Source of the DNA: Intestinibaculum porci
GTDB lineage: Bacteria > Bacillota_I > Bacilli_A > Erysipelotrichales > Coprobacillaceae
Length of the DNA stretch: 64,000 bases
Direction: 5' to 3'
Assembly: GCF_003925875.1 (NCBI RefSeq)
Contig: NZ_AP019309.1
Span: forward strand, 1,550,001-1,614,000
The position numbers and the translations under genes are program-made. The notes beneath the pieces were generated by a model. The model ran no database searches, had not been told where the DNA came from, and saw nothing but the letters and a program-made list of their open reading frames with translations. Positions 33,166 through 40,814 of this stretch are shown here, piece after piece; the stretch's first letter is position 1; the number at the start of each line of letters is the position of its first letter.

Positions 33166-33195
33166 GATCCTGCTTTTAAGAGCAGGATCTTTTTT
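33166..33195 (+). terminator. Terminator of the nucleoside importer operon
   Basis: GATCCTGCT (33166-33174) pairs with AGCAGGATC (33181-33189), 6-nt loop, then six T. Confidence 0.9.
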
Positions 33196-33251
33196 GTGCG
33201 AGTTCCTCTGAAATATGTTATAATTTCTACAAAGGAAGAGGGAAGATGATT

Positions 33252-34034
33252 ATGAAAAAGATTGTAAGTATGATGGTGGCTTTGATGATGATCTTTTGTC
33301 AGAGCATCAGCATCAAGGCAGAAGGCCTGCCGGCAGTTGAAAAGATCACCTGGCAAAGTTACCAGTATAGGAACGATGCCCAACAAGTACGTTTTTCCTG
33401 GACGTCTGTGCCCGGTGCTGATGGCTATGAAGTTTATTTTTATAATGATATTGATCACTTTAGCATGCCCATCGAGAGACTGAACTACACGACTTATGTC
33501 TGGAGCACACAAGATGGATCGTATCGCAATTTTGGTGTGAGAGCCTATAAAAAAGTCAATGGTAAAACGATCTATGGCCCGTGGAAGTATTTTTTCTTCA
33601 CGGATGAGGATCTTGATCGCCTCACGAATAAACGATTATGCTATAAAGCACCAAAGGGATATCGCAGCGTTCGGATCGTCTCTGTAAACTCTCAAAAGGT
33701 GAGCTTCAAGAAGTCTTTTGTCATTGATGAATATGACACATGCTATGCTGGCAGCGGGAAAACAAAAACCTATCGCTTTGCGAAAAACTGTCAGTATTTT
33801 ACCTGTGATGAACAAATGCATAAACAGACAGGATACTGGAAATTAATTAAGGTGAATCAGGCATCATTTTTAAAAAGCTTTAAAAAACATGCTTATTTTT
33901 ATCCGCAATATTTTAAGCCTTATATTAAGACGATCAAAGGGAAGAAGTATAAGGTGATATTAGGCGGCGAAATCGCTTATGTGAAGATCAAAAATAATAA
34001 AATTGCAGTTATAAAACTCTTAGAAAACTGTTAG
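33252..34034 (+). CDS. Secreted Fn3-domain protein of unknown function
   Basis: A 260-residue exported protein. The signal peptide is about residues 1-23 (KKIVSMMVALMMIF, cleavage near IKAEG). Residues about 28-115 look like a fibronectin III domain: KITWQSY, VRFSWTSVPGADGYEVYF and FGVRAYKKVNGKTIYGPW, as often found in Firmicute surface proteins. The C-terminal half is rich in Lys, Tyr and Phe and is not recognised. A purine-rich GGAAGAGGGAAG precedes ATG 33246 and ATG 33252; I prefer 33252 for its spacing and standard signal sequence. It resembles the C-terminal domain of the 7686-9677 protein in style. Confidence 0.65.
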   Translation: MKKIVSMMVALMMIFCQSISIKAEGLPAVEKITWQSYQYRNDAQQVRFSWTSVPGADGYEVYFYNDIDHFSMPIERLNYTTYVWSTQDGSYRNFGVRAYKKVNGKTIYGPWKYFFFTDEDLDRLTNKRLCYKAPKGYRSVRIVSVNSQKVSFKKSFVIDEYDTCYAGSGKTKTYRFAKNCQYFTCDEQMHKQTGYWKLIKVNQASFLKSFKKHAYFYPQYFKPYIKTIKGKKYKVILGGEIAYVKIKNNKIAVIKLLENC

Positions 34035-34041
34035 CAGGCAG

Positions 34042-34066
34042 GAGGACACTTGGTGTTCTCTTTTTT
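34042..34066 (+). terminator. Terminator after the Fn3 gene
   Basis: GAGGACAC (34042-34049), TTG loop, GTGTTCTC (34053-34060, one G-U), then six T. Confidence 0.75.
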
Positions 34067-34111
34067 GGCGCACTTCAGAAAATAGCATTTTAGATTTCGC
34101 GATGAACATAA

Positions 34112-34139
34112 TTGACAGGTTTCAAAGAAATGTTATAAT
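34112..34139 (+). promoter_or_regulatory. Consensus promoter of the structured RNA
   Basis: TTGACA (34112-34117), 16-bp spacer, TATAAT (34134-34139): both boxes fully consensus, the strongest promoter in the window. The expected start is about 34146, exactly the first base of the closing stem. Confidence 0.85.
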
Positions 34140-34145
34140 GAGGGT

Positions 34146-34305
34146 GACCTAAGAGTATATATGAATTTCCTACATAATCGATAAGGGAATCTGACTGGTC
34201 GTTACCGTGTTGAAAACCTGGGCGTATGCACTAGGGATCCTGAAGTAACGCCAAGGTGCCCACCTGTACATAACAGGGATAATCGCAAGCCTCTTAGGTC
34301 TTTTT
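34146..34305 (+). ncRNA. ssrS: Probable 6S RNA
   Basis: A roughly 160-nt RNA closed by a perfect 10-bp stem, GACCTAAGAG (34146-34155) with CTCTTAGGTC (34291-34300), directly followed by TTTTT. The start point predicted from the consensus promoter coincides with the stem. The long rod with an interrupted centre, strong promoter and the GAAGTAACGCC...GGTGCCCACCTG region fit 6S RNA, which binds the housekeeping RNA polymerase holoenzyme. It does not carry SRP RNA, tmRNA, RNase P or T-box hallmarks. The family call rests on remembered patterns, so a covariance search is decisive. Confidence 0.6.
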
Positions 34306-34319
34306 AACGAGGTAAATGT

Positions 34320-34544
34320 ATGGCAAATGAAATGGAACAGCTGATTGCAGAAATCAATGCATTAGCACATAAAAGTAAAGAAGTCGGTTTAACCGATGAA
34401 GAAAAAGAGCGTCAGCAGGCACTGCGCGCCAAATATATTGAAATCTTTAAAGGGAACCTTCGTTCTCAGCTTGAAAACATTCGTGTTGTCGATCCGAATG
34501 GAAACGATATCACGCCTAGACGTAAACATAAAAAGGTAAATTAA
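34320..34544 (+). CDS. ynzC: DUF896 (YnzC) family protein
   Basis: A 74-residue protein matching the short helical-hairpin YnzC/DUF896 family (EMEQLIAEINALAHKSKEVG, then LTDEEKERQQALRAKYIE). In Bacillus related genes belong to SOS-linked loci, but no such role is shown here. CGAGGTAAATGT precedes the ATG, only 15 bp after the T-tract of the structured RNA, so its mRNA is probably read-through of that RNA or comes from a weak own promoter. Confidence 0.85.
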   Translation: MANEMEQLIAEINALAHKSKEVGLTDEEKERQQALRAKYIEIFKGNLRSQLENIRVVDPNGNDITPRRKHKKVN

Positions 34545-34570
34545 TTTGTAAAATGATTAGTTTACCTTTT
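34531..34570 (+). terminator. Terminator at the end of ynzC
   Basis: AAAAGGTAAA (34531-34540) pairs with TTTACCTTTT (34561-34570), long AT-rich loop, further A/T-rich run behind. The stop codon lies in the loop. Confidence 0.55.
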
Positions 34571-34625
34571 AATAATAATTTTTTTTGTATATAATGAGTC
34601 ATAGAACTAGGGGGACTATATAACT

Positions 34626-36611
34626 ATGGATTCGACACTATCTATTGCGACAATTCGTTCTTTAGTGATCGATATGATCAATAAGGCGAATTCTGGCCAT
34701 CCCGGGATGGCTATTGGCTCAGCGCCAGCACTTTATACATTATGGACAAAGGAATTAAGAGTCTTTGCCGACCAGCCAAAATGGCAGAACCGCGATCGCT
34801 TTGTTTTGGCGAGTGGTCACGCTTGTGCGCTTCTTTATTCATTACTCCATTTATCTGGCTATGATCTTTCAATGGAAGATTTAAAACAGTTCAGACAATG
34901 GGAATCTAAGACACCAGGTCATCCTGAAATGAGAATCACCGAAGGCGTTGATGCTTCTTCGGGTCCTCTTGGTCAGGGCCTTCCAACCGCTGTCGGAATG
35001 GCTATTGCCGAAAAGTTTTTAGCGGAAAAATTTAATAAAGATGGCTTTGATGTTGTTGATCATTATACTTATGTTTTATGTGGTGATGGTGATATGCAGG
35101 AAGGAGTCACTTATGAAGGCTCTTCACTCGCAGGTCATTTGGCATTAGGAAAACTTATTGTCATTTATGATGCCAATAATGTCACTCTTGATGGACCATT
35201 ATCTTATTCATTTAGCGAAAACGTTAAAAAACGTTATGAAGCGATGAACTGGCAGGTTATTGAAGTGGCTGACGGTGAAGATATCAATGCCATTTCTAAA
35301 GCTATTAAAAAGGCGAAACGGGAAAAATTTAAACCATCATTAATTATCAATCATACAGTGATTGGTCGCGGCAGTGCTAAAGAGGGCACAAATGCGGTTC
35401 ATGGTGCACCGCTCGGCGCTGAAGATGGCAAGCGTGCAAAACAGTCTTATGGCTTTGATTATGATGAAGAATTCTTTGTACCAGAAGAAGTGTATGACGA
35501 TTTCAAGAAAAACGTTTATACACGCTCTAAACGCGCCTTCAATAAATGGTTTAAGATGATGAGCCGTTACAGAGAAGAATATCCAGAAGATTATAAAGCT
35601 TATGAAGCTGCCATTTCTGGTCGCTACTATTTAGATATTAAACCATTGTTAGATCAGTTCCAGCCTGGGATGAGCGAAGCAACCCGTAATACGAGCTTAA
35701 CATGTATTCAGGAAGTCGCTAAACAGCTTCCGACTTTTATTTCCGGAACGGCTGATTTAGCCTCTTCTACCAAGACGACAATCAAAGGGGAAGAGCGCTT
35801 CTCACCAGAAAACTATGCTGGTCGTAATATGTACTTTGGGATCCGTGAATTTGCGATGGTCTGCATCATGAACGGGATCACTTTACATAAAGGAATCAAG
35901 ATTGCGGCTGGCGGTTTCTTAGTCTTCTCAGATTACTTCAAAGCCGGCTTACGTATGGCTTGTCTGCAGGAACTGCCAATTATCTTACCATTATCCCATG
36001 ATTCTATTGCCGTCGGGGAAGATGGGCCAACCCATCAGCCTGTTGAACAGCTTGCTTCATTGCGTTCAATGCTGGACTTATTAGTTATTCGTCCTGCTGA
36101 TGCTAATGAAATGGCTTGTGCCTGGAAGATTGCTGTAGAATCACAGTCTACCCCAACTGCGCTTATCTTAACCCGTCAGAATGTCGAAAACTGTACCAAT
36201 GCGGCTTACGAAGATGTCATCCGCGGCGCCTATATTGTTTCTCCGGAACAGGATGAATTAGATGGTATTATCATTGCCACTGGTTCAGAAGTCGAATTAG
36301 CCTTAAAGACTCAAAAAGAATTATTTGCGTTAGGCTATAAAGGGGTCCGCGTTGTCTCAATGCCATGTACGGAATTATTCGATGCCCAAAATAGTGAATA
36401 CAAAGATTATATCTTACCAAAATCATGCCGTCGTCGTATGTCGATTGAAATGGCGAGTGACTTTGGCTGGTATAAATATATCGGTTTAGATGGTTATGCG
36501 ATGTGTGTGAATACCTTTGGTTCAAGTGCACCAGCAAGCCGGGTGATTCCGGAATATGGTTTCACTGTTGAAAATGCGGTTCAGAATTATTTAAAATTAT
36601 GTGACGAATAA
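34626..36611 (+). CDS. tkt: Transketolase
   Basis: A 661-residue thiamine-diphosphate enzyme of the non-oxidative pentose phosphate pathway, moving two-carbon units between ketose and aldose phosphates. HPGMAIGSAPALY near the N-terminus, the ThDP motif GDGDMQEG (about 155-162) with DANN following, the HGAPLG loop and the EDGPTHQPVEQLASLR block in the pyrimidine domain are all present. Length is normal. AGGGGGAC lies about 10 nt before the ATG, with TATAAT at 34590-34595 as a likely -10. It stands alone, ended by a strong terminator. Confidence 0.95.
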   Translation: MDSTLSIATIRSLVIDMINKANSGHPGMAIGSAPALYTLWTKELRVFADQPKWQNRDRFVLASGHACALLYSLLHLSGYDLSMEDLKQFRQWESKTPGHPEMRITEGVDASSGPLGQGLPTAVGMAIAEKFLAEKFNKDGFDVVDHYTYVLCGDGDMQEGVTYEGSSLAGHLALGKLIVIYDANNVTLDGPLSYSFSENVKKRYEAMNWQVIEVADGEDINAISKAIKKAKREKFKPSLIINHTVIGRGSAKEGTNAVHGAPLGAEDGKRAKQSYGFDYDEEFFVPEEVYDDFKKNVYTRSKRAFNKWFKMMSRYREEYPEDYKAYEAAISGRYYLDIKPLLDQFQPGMSEATRNTSLTCIQEVAKQLPTFISGTADLASSTKTTIKGEERFSPENYAGRNMYFGIREFAMVCIMNGITLHKGIKIAAGGFLVFSDYFKAGLRMACLQELPIILPLSHDSIAVGEDGPTHQPVEQLASLRSMLDLLVIRPADANEMACAWKIAVESQSTPTALILTRQNVENCTNAAYEDVIRGAYIVSPEQDELDGIIIATGSEVELALKTQKELFALGYKGVRVVSMPCTELFDAQNSEYKDYILPKSCRRRMSIEMASDFGWYKYIGLDGYAMCVNTFGSSAPASRVIPEYGFTVENAVQNYLKLCDE

Positions 36612-36617
36612 TGACAA

Positions 36618-36643
36618 ACCTGAGAGTGATCTCAGGTTTTTTT
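36618..36643 (+). terminator. Terminator after tkt
   Basis: ACCTGAGA (36618-36625), GTGA loop, TCTCAGGT (36630-36637), then seven T. Confidence 0.9.
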
Positions 36644-36742
36644 GATCTTTTTAGAAATGATCCTTCAAAATATCATAAGAGCATACTTTGAGGAATGAAA
36701 TAACTGTGAATGAAAGAACTTAAGATTATCTTAAAAAATCCT

Positions 36743-36770
36743 TTTTCAATCGCCTTAGTTCATGTATAAT
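36743..36770 (+). promoter_or_regulatory. Promoter of the LCP gene
   Basis: TTTTCA (36743-36748), 16-bp spacer, TATAAT (36765-36770). Confidence 0.5.
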
Positions 36771-36801
36771 TCATGAGAAGAGAGAGAGGAGCTTGAACAA
36801 A

Positions 36802-38322
36802 GTGTTTAATCGAAGAATCTTTTCACTGATTCAGATCATTGCGTCGATTGCCTTTTTAATCACGATGATCACATCTGGATTATTTCCAGTCAAGTATATT
36901 ATTATATTTATTATTATTTTTGTGGTTTTAGTCATCTTATTTGACAAAATGATGAAGCCTAAGAAAGTTTTAGTCGCGGCGCCGCGTCATGCCCGGGGCT
37001 ATAAGAAAGTCAAAAAGAATGGTAAAAGACAGCTTGTTGGCCGCGTTTTAACATTGCTTGTCTCAATTTTCTTATTTGTTGGCTGCTTCTATGTCCATAC
37101 CGGATCAAGTACGATCGCCACTTTAACGAGCAGCGATAATACGATCACGACCCGTTATAATCTTTATACTTTAAAAAGTAAAGGGTATAATAGCGTAAGT
37201 GATTTAGAAAACAAAACGATCGCCAATGCTGGCAGCTTTGATAGTACTGACTTCAATACGGCGAGCAAAGCACTGCAGAAGAAAATCAGCTATCAGGCTA
37301 AGGCTTTTACGTCTTACCAGCAAATGGAAAATGCTCTCTATAACGGCGAAGTAGATGCTATTTTAATGAACGGCTATTATGAGACAATGATGAAGAAATA
37401 TCATGCTAACTTTGTTAATGATGTTTCAGCTGTATGGTATACTGAGATGAAAGAAACAGCTAGCAGCACTGCCGCGGCAAAGGATTTCTCAAAAGATACG
37501 TTTACGATTTATTTATCAGGTGTTGATAGCCGTGGCGGGGTAACGAAAACATCACGTTCGGATTCCAATATCTTAGTGACGATCAATCCAAAAACTAAAC
37601 AAATCTTAATGACCAGTATCCCGCGTGACTATTATGTCAACTTTGCGATGGCCCAAGGGGCAAAAGATAAATTGACGCATGCAGCGTTATTTGGGACGAT
37701 TAACTCAATGCGGACGATTGAAAAATTTATGGGTATTAAGATTGATTTCTATTGTCGTGTTAACTTTGAAGCGCTCGTTAAAATTGTCGATGCGTTAGAT
37801 GGCATTAAAGTCTACTCTGATAAAGCCTTTACGCCATGGACCAACCATAGTGTGCGCATTAAAAAAGGCTGGCAGACAATGGATGGAAAAACGGCTTTAG
37901 CGTTTGCTCGTGAACGTAAGACGTATACCGAAGGGGACCGTCATCGTGCCGCTAATCAGCAGGCAGTGATGAAAGCCATTATTAAAAAAATGGAATCACC
38001 AAAGATTCTGACGAATTTCTCTCAGCTGATGAGTGCGATTAGCGGCTTATTCCAGACCGATATTTCAACGGCGCAGTTACGCCAGTTAGTCAATTATCAG
38101 CTTGACAACAATGTCGATTGGACCTTCTCACAGTCGGTCTTAAAAGGAACCTCACAAAAGCAGTTAGGCGGTCTGTTAATGCCAAATACTGCCATTTATT
38201 ATATGACCCCTGATGCAAAGTCTATTTTAGAAAATGCGACTTACATTACCGATATGCAAGCTGGCAAGAAGATAACTGTCAGCAGTGATTCTTCTTTGGC
38301 GAGTGAAACGGATGAAACTTAG
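36802..38322 (+). CDS. LytR-CpsA-Psr (LCP) family protein with binding-protein-like insert
   Basis: A membrane protein of about 506 residues with two or three N-terminal helices (about 10-55 and 90-110), a region about 120-220 (ENKTIANAGSFDSTDF, then MENALYNGEVDAILMNGYY) resembling half of a solute-binding-protein fold, and an LCP domain about 235-470 (FTIYLSGVDSRG, SDSNILVTINPKT, ILMTSIPRDYYV). LCP enzymes transfer anionic glycopolymers from lipid carriers to peptidoglycan. The start is uncertain: GTG 36802 has 10-nt spacing from AGGAG, while TTG 36793 is only 1 nt from it. Confidence 0.85.
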   Translation: MFNRRIFSLIQIIASIAFLITMITSGLFPVKYIIIFIIIFVVLVILFDKMMKPKKVLVAAPRHARGYKKVKKNGKRQLVGRVLTLLVSIFLFVGCFYVHTGSSTIATLTSSDNTITTRYNLYTLKSKGYNSVSDLENKTIANAGSFDSTDFNTASKALQKKISYQAKAFTSYQQMENALYNGEVDAILMNGYYETMMKKYHANFVNDVSAVWYTEMKETASSTAAAKDFSKDTFTIYLSGVDSRGGVTKTSRSDSNILVTINPKTKQILMTSIPRDYYVNFAMAQGAKDKLTHAALFGTINSMRTIEKFMGIKIDFYCRVNFEALVKIVDALDGIKVYSDKAFTPWTNHSVRIKKGWQTMDGKTALAFARERKTYTEGDRHRAANQQAVMKAIIKKMESPKILTNFSQLMSAISGLFQTDISTAQLRQLVNYQLDNNVDWTFSQSVLKGTSQKQLGGLLMPNTAIYYMTPDAKSILENATYITDMQAGKKITVSSDSSLASETDET

Positions 38323-38327
38323 GTTAA

Positions 38328-38350
38328 AGCGAAGTGTCTCTTCGCTTTTT
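38328..38350 (+). terminator. Terminator after the LCP gene
   Basis: AGCGAAG (38328-38334) pairs with CTTCGCT (38340-38346), then TTTTT. Confidence 0.8.
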
Positions 38351-38352
38351 CT

Positions 38353-38381
38353 TTTACAAATCATTTTGTCTATGTTATAAT
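38353..38381 (+). promoter_or_regulatory. Promoter of yneF
   Basis: TTTACA (38353-38358), 17-bp spacer, TATAAT (38376-38381). Confidence 0.75.
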
Positions 38382-38408
38382 ACTTTTCGAAAAAATGGAG
38401 GTAACACT

Positions 38409-38615
38409 ATGGCTATTTGGTATGTTTTAATTGGTGTAGTCATCGGTATGATTGCCGGTTTCTTCTTAGCGCGTTACTTATTCAAGAAAGAAATGAAGAA
38501 GAATCCACCAATCAACGAAAAAATGATCCGTGCAATGTTTAGAGAAATGGGACGCAAACCAAACGAAGCACAGATTCGTCGTATTATGAAAAACGTGAAT
38601 GATTCATATAAATAA
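38409..38615 (+). CDS. yneF: UPF0154 (YneF) family membrane protein
   Basis: A 68-residue single-span protein: one N-terminal helix (about 3-24) and a basic cytoplasmic tail with NPPINEKMIRAMFREMGRKP (37-56), the UPF0154 signature. Function unknown in all Firmicutes. The start is the ATG at 38409 behind ATGGAGG; the frame upstream to 38334 contains the promoter. Confidence 0.9.
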   Translation: MAIWYVLIGVVIGMIAGFFLARYLFKKEMKKNPPINEKMIRAMFREMGRKPNEAQIRRIMKNVNDSYK

Positions 38616-38633
38616 GGATTCGTCCTTATTTTT
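38611..38633 (+). terminator. Terminator after yneF
   Basis: AATAAGGA (38611-38618), TTCG tetraloop, TCCTTATT (38623-38630), then TTT. It contains the yneF stop codon. Confidence 0.8.
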
Positions 38634-38644
38634 CTTTTGATGCG

Positions 38645-39277
38645 ATGAAGATTTATATTACAAGACATTCAAGAACACTCTGGAATGAGCAGAAACGCCT
38701 GCAAGGGAGAAAGGATTCTCCACTTACAAAGGAAGGCATCGCCAATGCGAAGGCCTTATCCGCATATGTGAAGGATCTGCCGATTGATGCGATCTACTCG
38801 AGTCCTATTCCAAGAGCTTATAAAACGGCAAAACTGGTTTTCCCTGATCGTGAAATTATCAAAGATGACCGCTTGATGGAAATGAACTTTGGTGTTTGTG
38901 AAGGGATGTATTTAGATGAGATTCCCGCAGATTTAAAAACAGTTTATACCCGTCTTTGGCAACATCCGGAATTATCAAAAGGGTTGCCAGAAGGGGAAAC
39001 CTATGATCAGATTGAAGCGCGCGTTTCTTCTTTCCTAGAAGAGATCACGCATTCTGATTTAGAGTCTGTCTTTCTTGTGACCCATGGTTTCTGTTTTACG
39101 ATTTTCGTTTCTCTGATGTTAGGTTTAAAACGAGAAGAGTATACAAAAGTGAACCAGCGCATTGTTAATGGCTGTTCGTTAACGATCTTTGATTATCAAG
39201 ATGGTCATTACACGCAGGAATGTTACGGGGATAACCATTTCCTGCCTTACAAAACGAAAGATGTTTTTGCACGTTAA
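38645..39277 (+). CDS. Histidine phosphatase (phosphoglycerate mutase-like) family protein
   Basis: A 210-residue branch-1 histidine phosphatase. The phospho-His motif is TRHSRTLWN (R7, H8), the acidic residue lies in MEMNFGVCEGM (E near 79-85), and the second His is in LVTHGFCFTIF. Usual members have RHGxT; the Gly-to-Ser change is mild. It could be a sugar-phosphate or cofactor phosphatase. The ATG lies 12 bp after the yneF terminator without a clear ribosome binding site, which is odd and leaves its expression uncertain. Confidence 0.8.
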   Translation: MKIYITRHSRTLWNEQKRLQGRKDSPLTKEGIANAKALSAYVKDLPIDAIYSSPIPRAYKTAKLVFPDREIIKDDRLMEMNFGVCEGMYLDEIPADLKTVYTRLWQHPELSKGLPEGETYDQIEARVSSFLEEITHSDLESVFLVTHGFCFTIFVSLMLGLKREEYTKVNQRIVNGCSLTIFDYQDGHYTQECYGDNHFLPYKTKDVFAR

Positions 39278-39301
39278 AAGGAGATCACTTGATCTCCTTT
39301 T
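39276..39301. terminator. Bidirectional terminator
   Basis: AAAAGGAGATCA (39276-39287) pairs perfectly with TGATCTCCTTTT (39290-39301). It serves the phosphatase gene and the converging plsY gene. Confidence 0.85.
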
Positions 39302-39911
39302 ATTTCATCCAGGTAATTTTTCTTTCAGTGCCTTGTTTGATGCGATCAATATTTGATGCATGCTTATAAATAACTAAGCAGGTAATCAGGATATTGGTAA
39401 TAATACACATTGTTGGTTCATTGAGGAATGGCGCCGCAATAACGACAGCAACGCAGCCTAACATTGATGATAATGAGACATACTTTGAAAGTTTTAAAAC
39501 GACAAAGAAGGTCACAAAGGCAATGAGGAAAGCATAGATGTTAGTCATCAAAGCATAAGCGATGGCGCTTGATACGCCTTTACCGCCTTTAAAGCCGGCA
39601 AAAACTGGATAACAGTGACCGATGATGCAGGCTAAGCCTGATAAGTAGTAGAAGTCCATCGAGATCCCCATCTGATGCACAAATAATAAAGTAATGCCCA
39701 TAGATACGATACATTTTGTCGCATCTAGGATAATTACGGCTAAACCGGCTGGCTTGCCTAAAACACGTCCGGCATTTGTACCGCCTAGGTTCCCTGAACC
39801 ATAGTTACGGACATCCTTATGAAAAAATAATTTCCCTATCACTAAAGCGAAAGGTATAGAGCCATATAAGTAGCTCATGACGATCAATAAGATTGGTATT
39901 AAGATCTTCAC
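39300..39911 (-). CDS. plsY: Glycerol-3-phosphate acyltransferase PlsY
   Basis: A 203-residue membrane enzyme that acylates glycerol-3-phosphate from acyl-phosphate, the first step of phospholipid synthesis. Conserved blocks: YGSIPFALVIGK, then GSGNLGGTNAGRVLGK (near 40-55), GHCYPVFAGFKGGKGVSS (about 95-112) and KHASNIDRIKQGTERK at the end. The start is GTG at 39911, 6 nt after GAGGTG; the GTG at 39920 lies inside that site. Monocistronic. Confidence 0.95.
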   Translation of the reverse strand: MKILIPILLIVMSYLYGSIPFALVIGKLFFHKDVRNYGSGNLGGTNAGRVLGKPAGLAVIILDATKCIVSMGITLLFVHQMGISMDFYYLSGLACIIGHCYPVFAGFKGGKGVSSAIAYALMTNIYAFLIAFVTFFVVLKLSKYVSLSSMLGCVAVVIAAPFLNEPTMCIITNILITCLVIYKHASNIDRIKQGTERKITWMK

Positions 39912-40059
39912 AATATTCACCTCGTGAGCTCATTATACAATATTCATTCGTTTTTTCAATTGAAAATGAATACGAAAGATTTGATCAGTAAAATGATAGA
40001 TGTAATTATAATATTGATATCATAAAAGAAACAGTTATGATGAAGGGGAGGTGAGGGAC

Positions 40060-40698
40060 ATGACATTGACAGAAATTTTAGATTTATTAACGAAGGAGAT
40101 CCATTCGGTTGTGATCGCGACGACCCATGAGGGTAAGCCAGTGACAAGGGTCATTGATGTGATGATGCATGATGAGCAGACATTTTATTTTTTAACGGCT
40201 AAAGGTAAAGCCTTTTATGAAGAGCTGATGGATCAAAAGTATATTGCTTTAACGGGCATGTGCTCAGGAGAAGCTTATAATAAAAAGGAAGCGAGTCTGC
40301 ATATGAAGGCCATCTCTGTACGCGGCGAGATTGAGAATGTCAAAACGGAACATTTAGATGACATTTTTGAACGAAATCCTTATATGGCAGATATTTATCC
40401 GACAAAAGAAAGCCGCCAGGCCTTAGAAGTATTTAAAATGACAAAAGGCAGCGGGGAAGTCTTTGATTTATCGACGAAACCGATCACTCGTTTCGCTTTT
40501 ACGATTGGAAGTGAAAAGCAAGAGACAAGCGGTTATGCCATTAATGACCACTGTGTTGGCTGTGAAGAGTGCGTGAAGGTTTGTCCGACAAATTGTATTC
40601 AGCACGAGACGATTCCTTTTGTGATTGATAATATGCATTGTCTTCATTGTGGAAACTGTTTAGCAGTCTGCCATTTTCAAGCAGTTGAAAAATTTTAA
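40060..40698 (+). CDS. PPOX-type flavin domain fused to a 2[4Fe-4S] ferredoxin domain
   Basis: A 212-residue protein. Residues 1-130 look like a pyridoxamine 5'-phosphate oxidase-like split-barrel FMN domain (VIATTHEGKPVTRVIDV, then FYFLTAKGKAFYEEL). Residues about 165-210 carry two ferredoxin clusters: CVGCEECVKVCPTNC and CLHCGNCLAVC. It is probably an FMN-dependent oxidoreductase with its own electron relay, suited to anaerobic metabolism. The start is the ATG at 40060 behind GGGGAGGTG. No partner gene adjoins it. Confidence 0.8.
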   Translation: MTLTEILDLLTKEIHSVVIATTHEGKPVTRVIDVMMHDEQTFYFLTAKGKAFYEELMDQKYIALTGMCSGEAYNKKEASLHMKAISVRGEIENVKTEHLDDIFERNPYMADIYPTKESRQALEVFKMTKGSGEVFDLSTKPITRFAFTIGSEKQETSGYAINDHCVGCEECVKVCPTNCIQHETIPFVIDNMHCLHCGNCLAVCHFQAVEKF

Positions 40699-40704
40699 TA
40701 CTAT

Positions 40705-40790
40705 TAAGGCGGTAAATATGTTATATTTATAAAGATGCGAGTAAAAGGATCGTAACGATATAAAAATATCATGTATGTATCGCCTTTTTT
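40705..40790 (+). terminator. Structured region ending in a terminator-like stem, before parE
   Basis: AAGGCG (40705-40710) pairs with CGCCTT followed by six T (40781-40790), enclosing about 70 nt with smaller stems, e.g. ATCGT/ACGAT and GATAT/ATATC. It may simply end the preceding gene, or be a leader attenuator for the topoisomerase IV genes. Confidence 0.4.
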
Positions 40791-40814
40791 CGCTTTCATA
40801 AGGAGGTTGATGAA

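Noticed and set aside
34146-34305. T-box, riboswitch or SRP RNA
   Set aside because: No AGGGTGG T-box sequence, no SRP GGTCAGGTCCGGAAGG core and no recognisable riboswitch core; the promoter, closing stem and T-tract define a discrete RNA instead.
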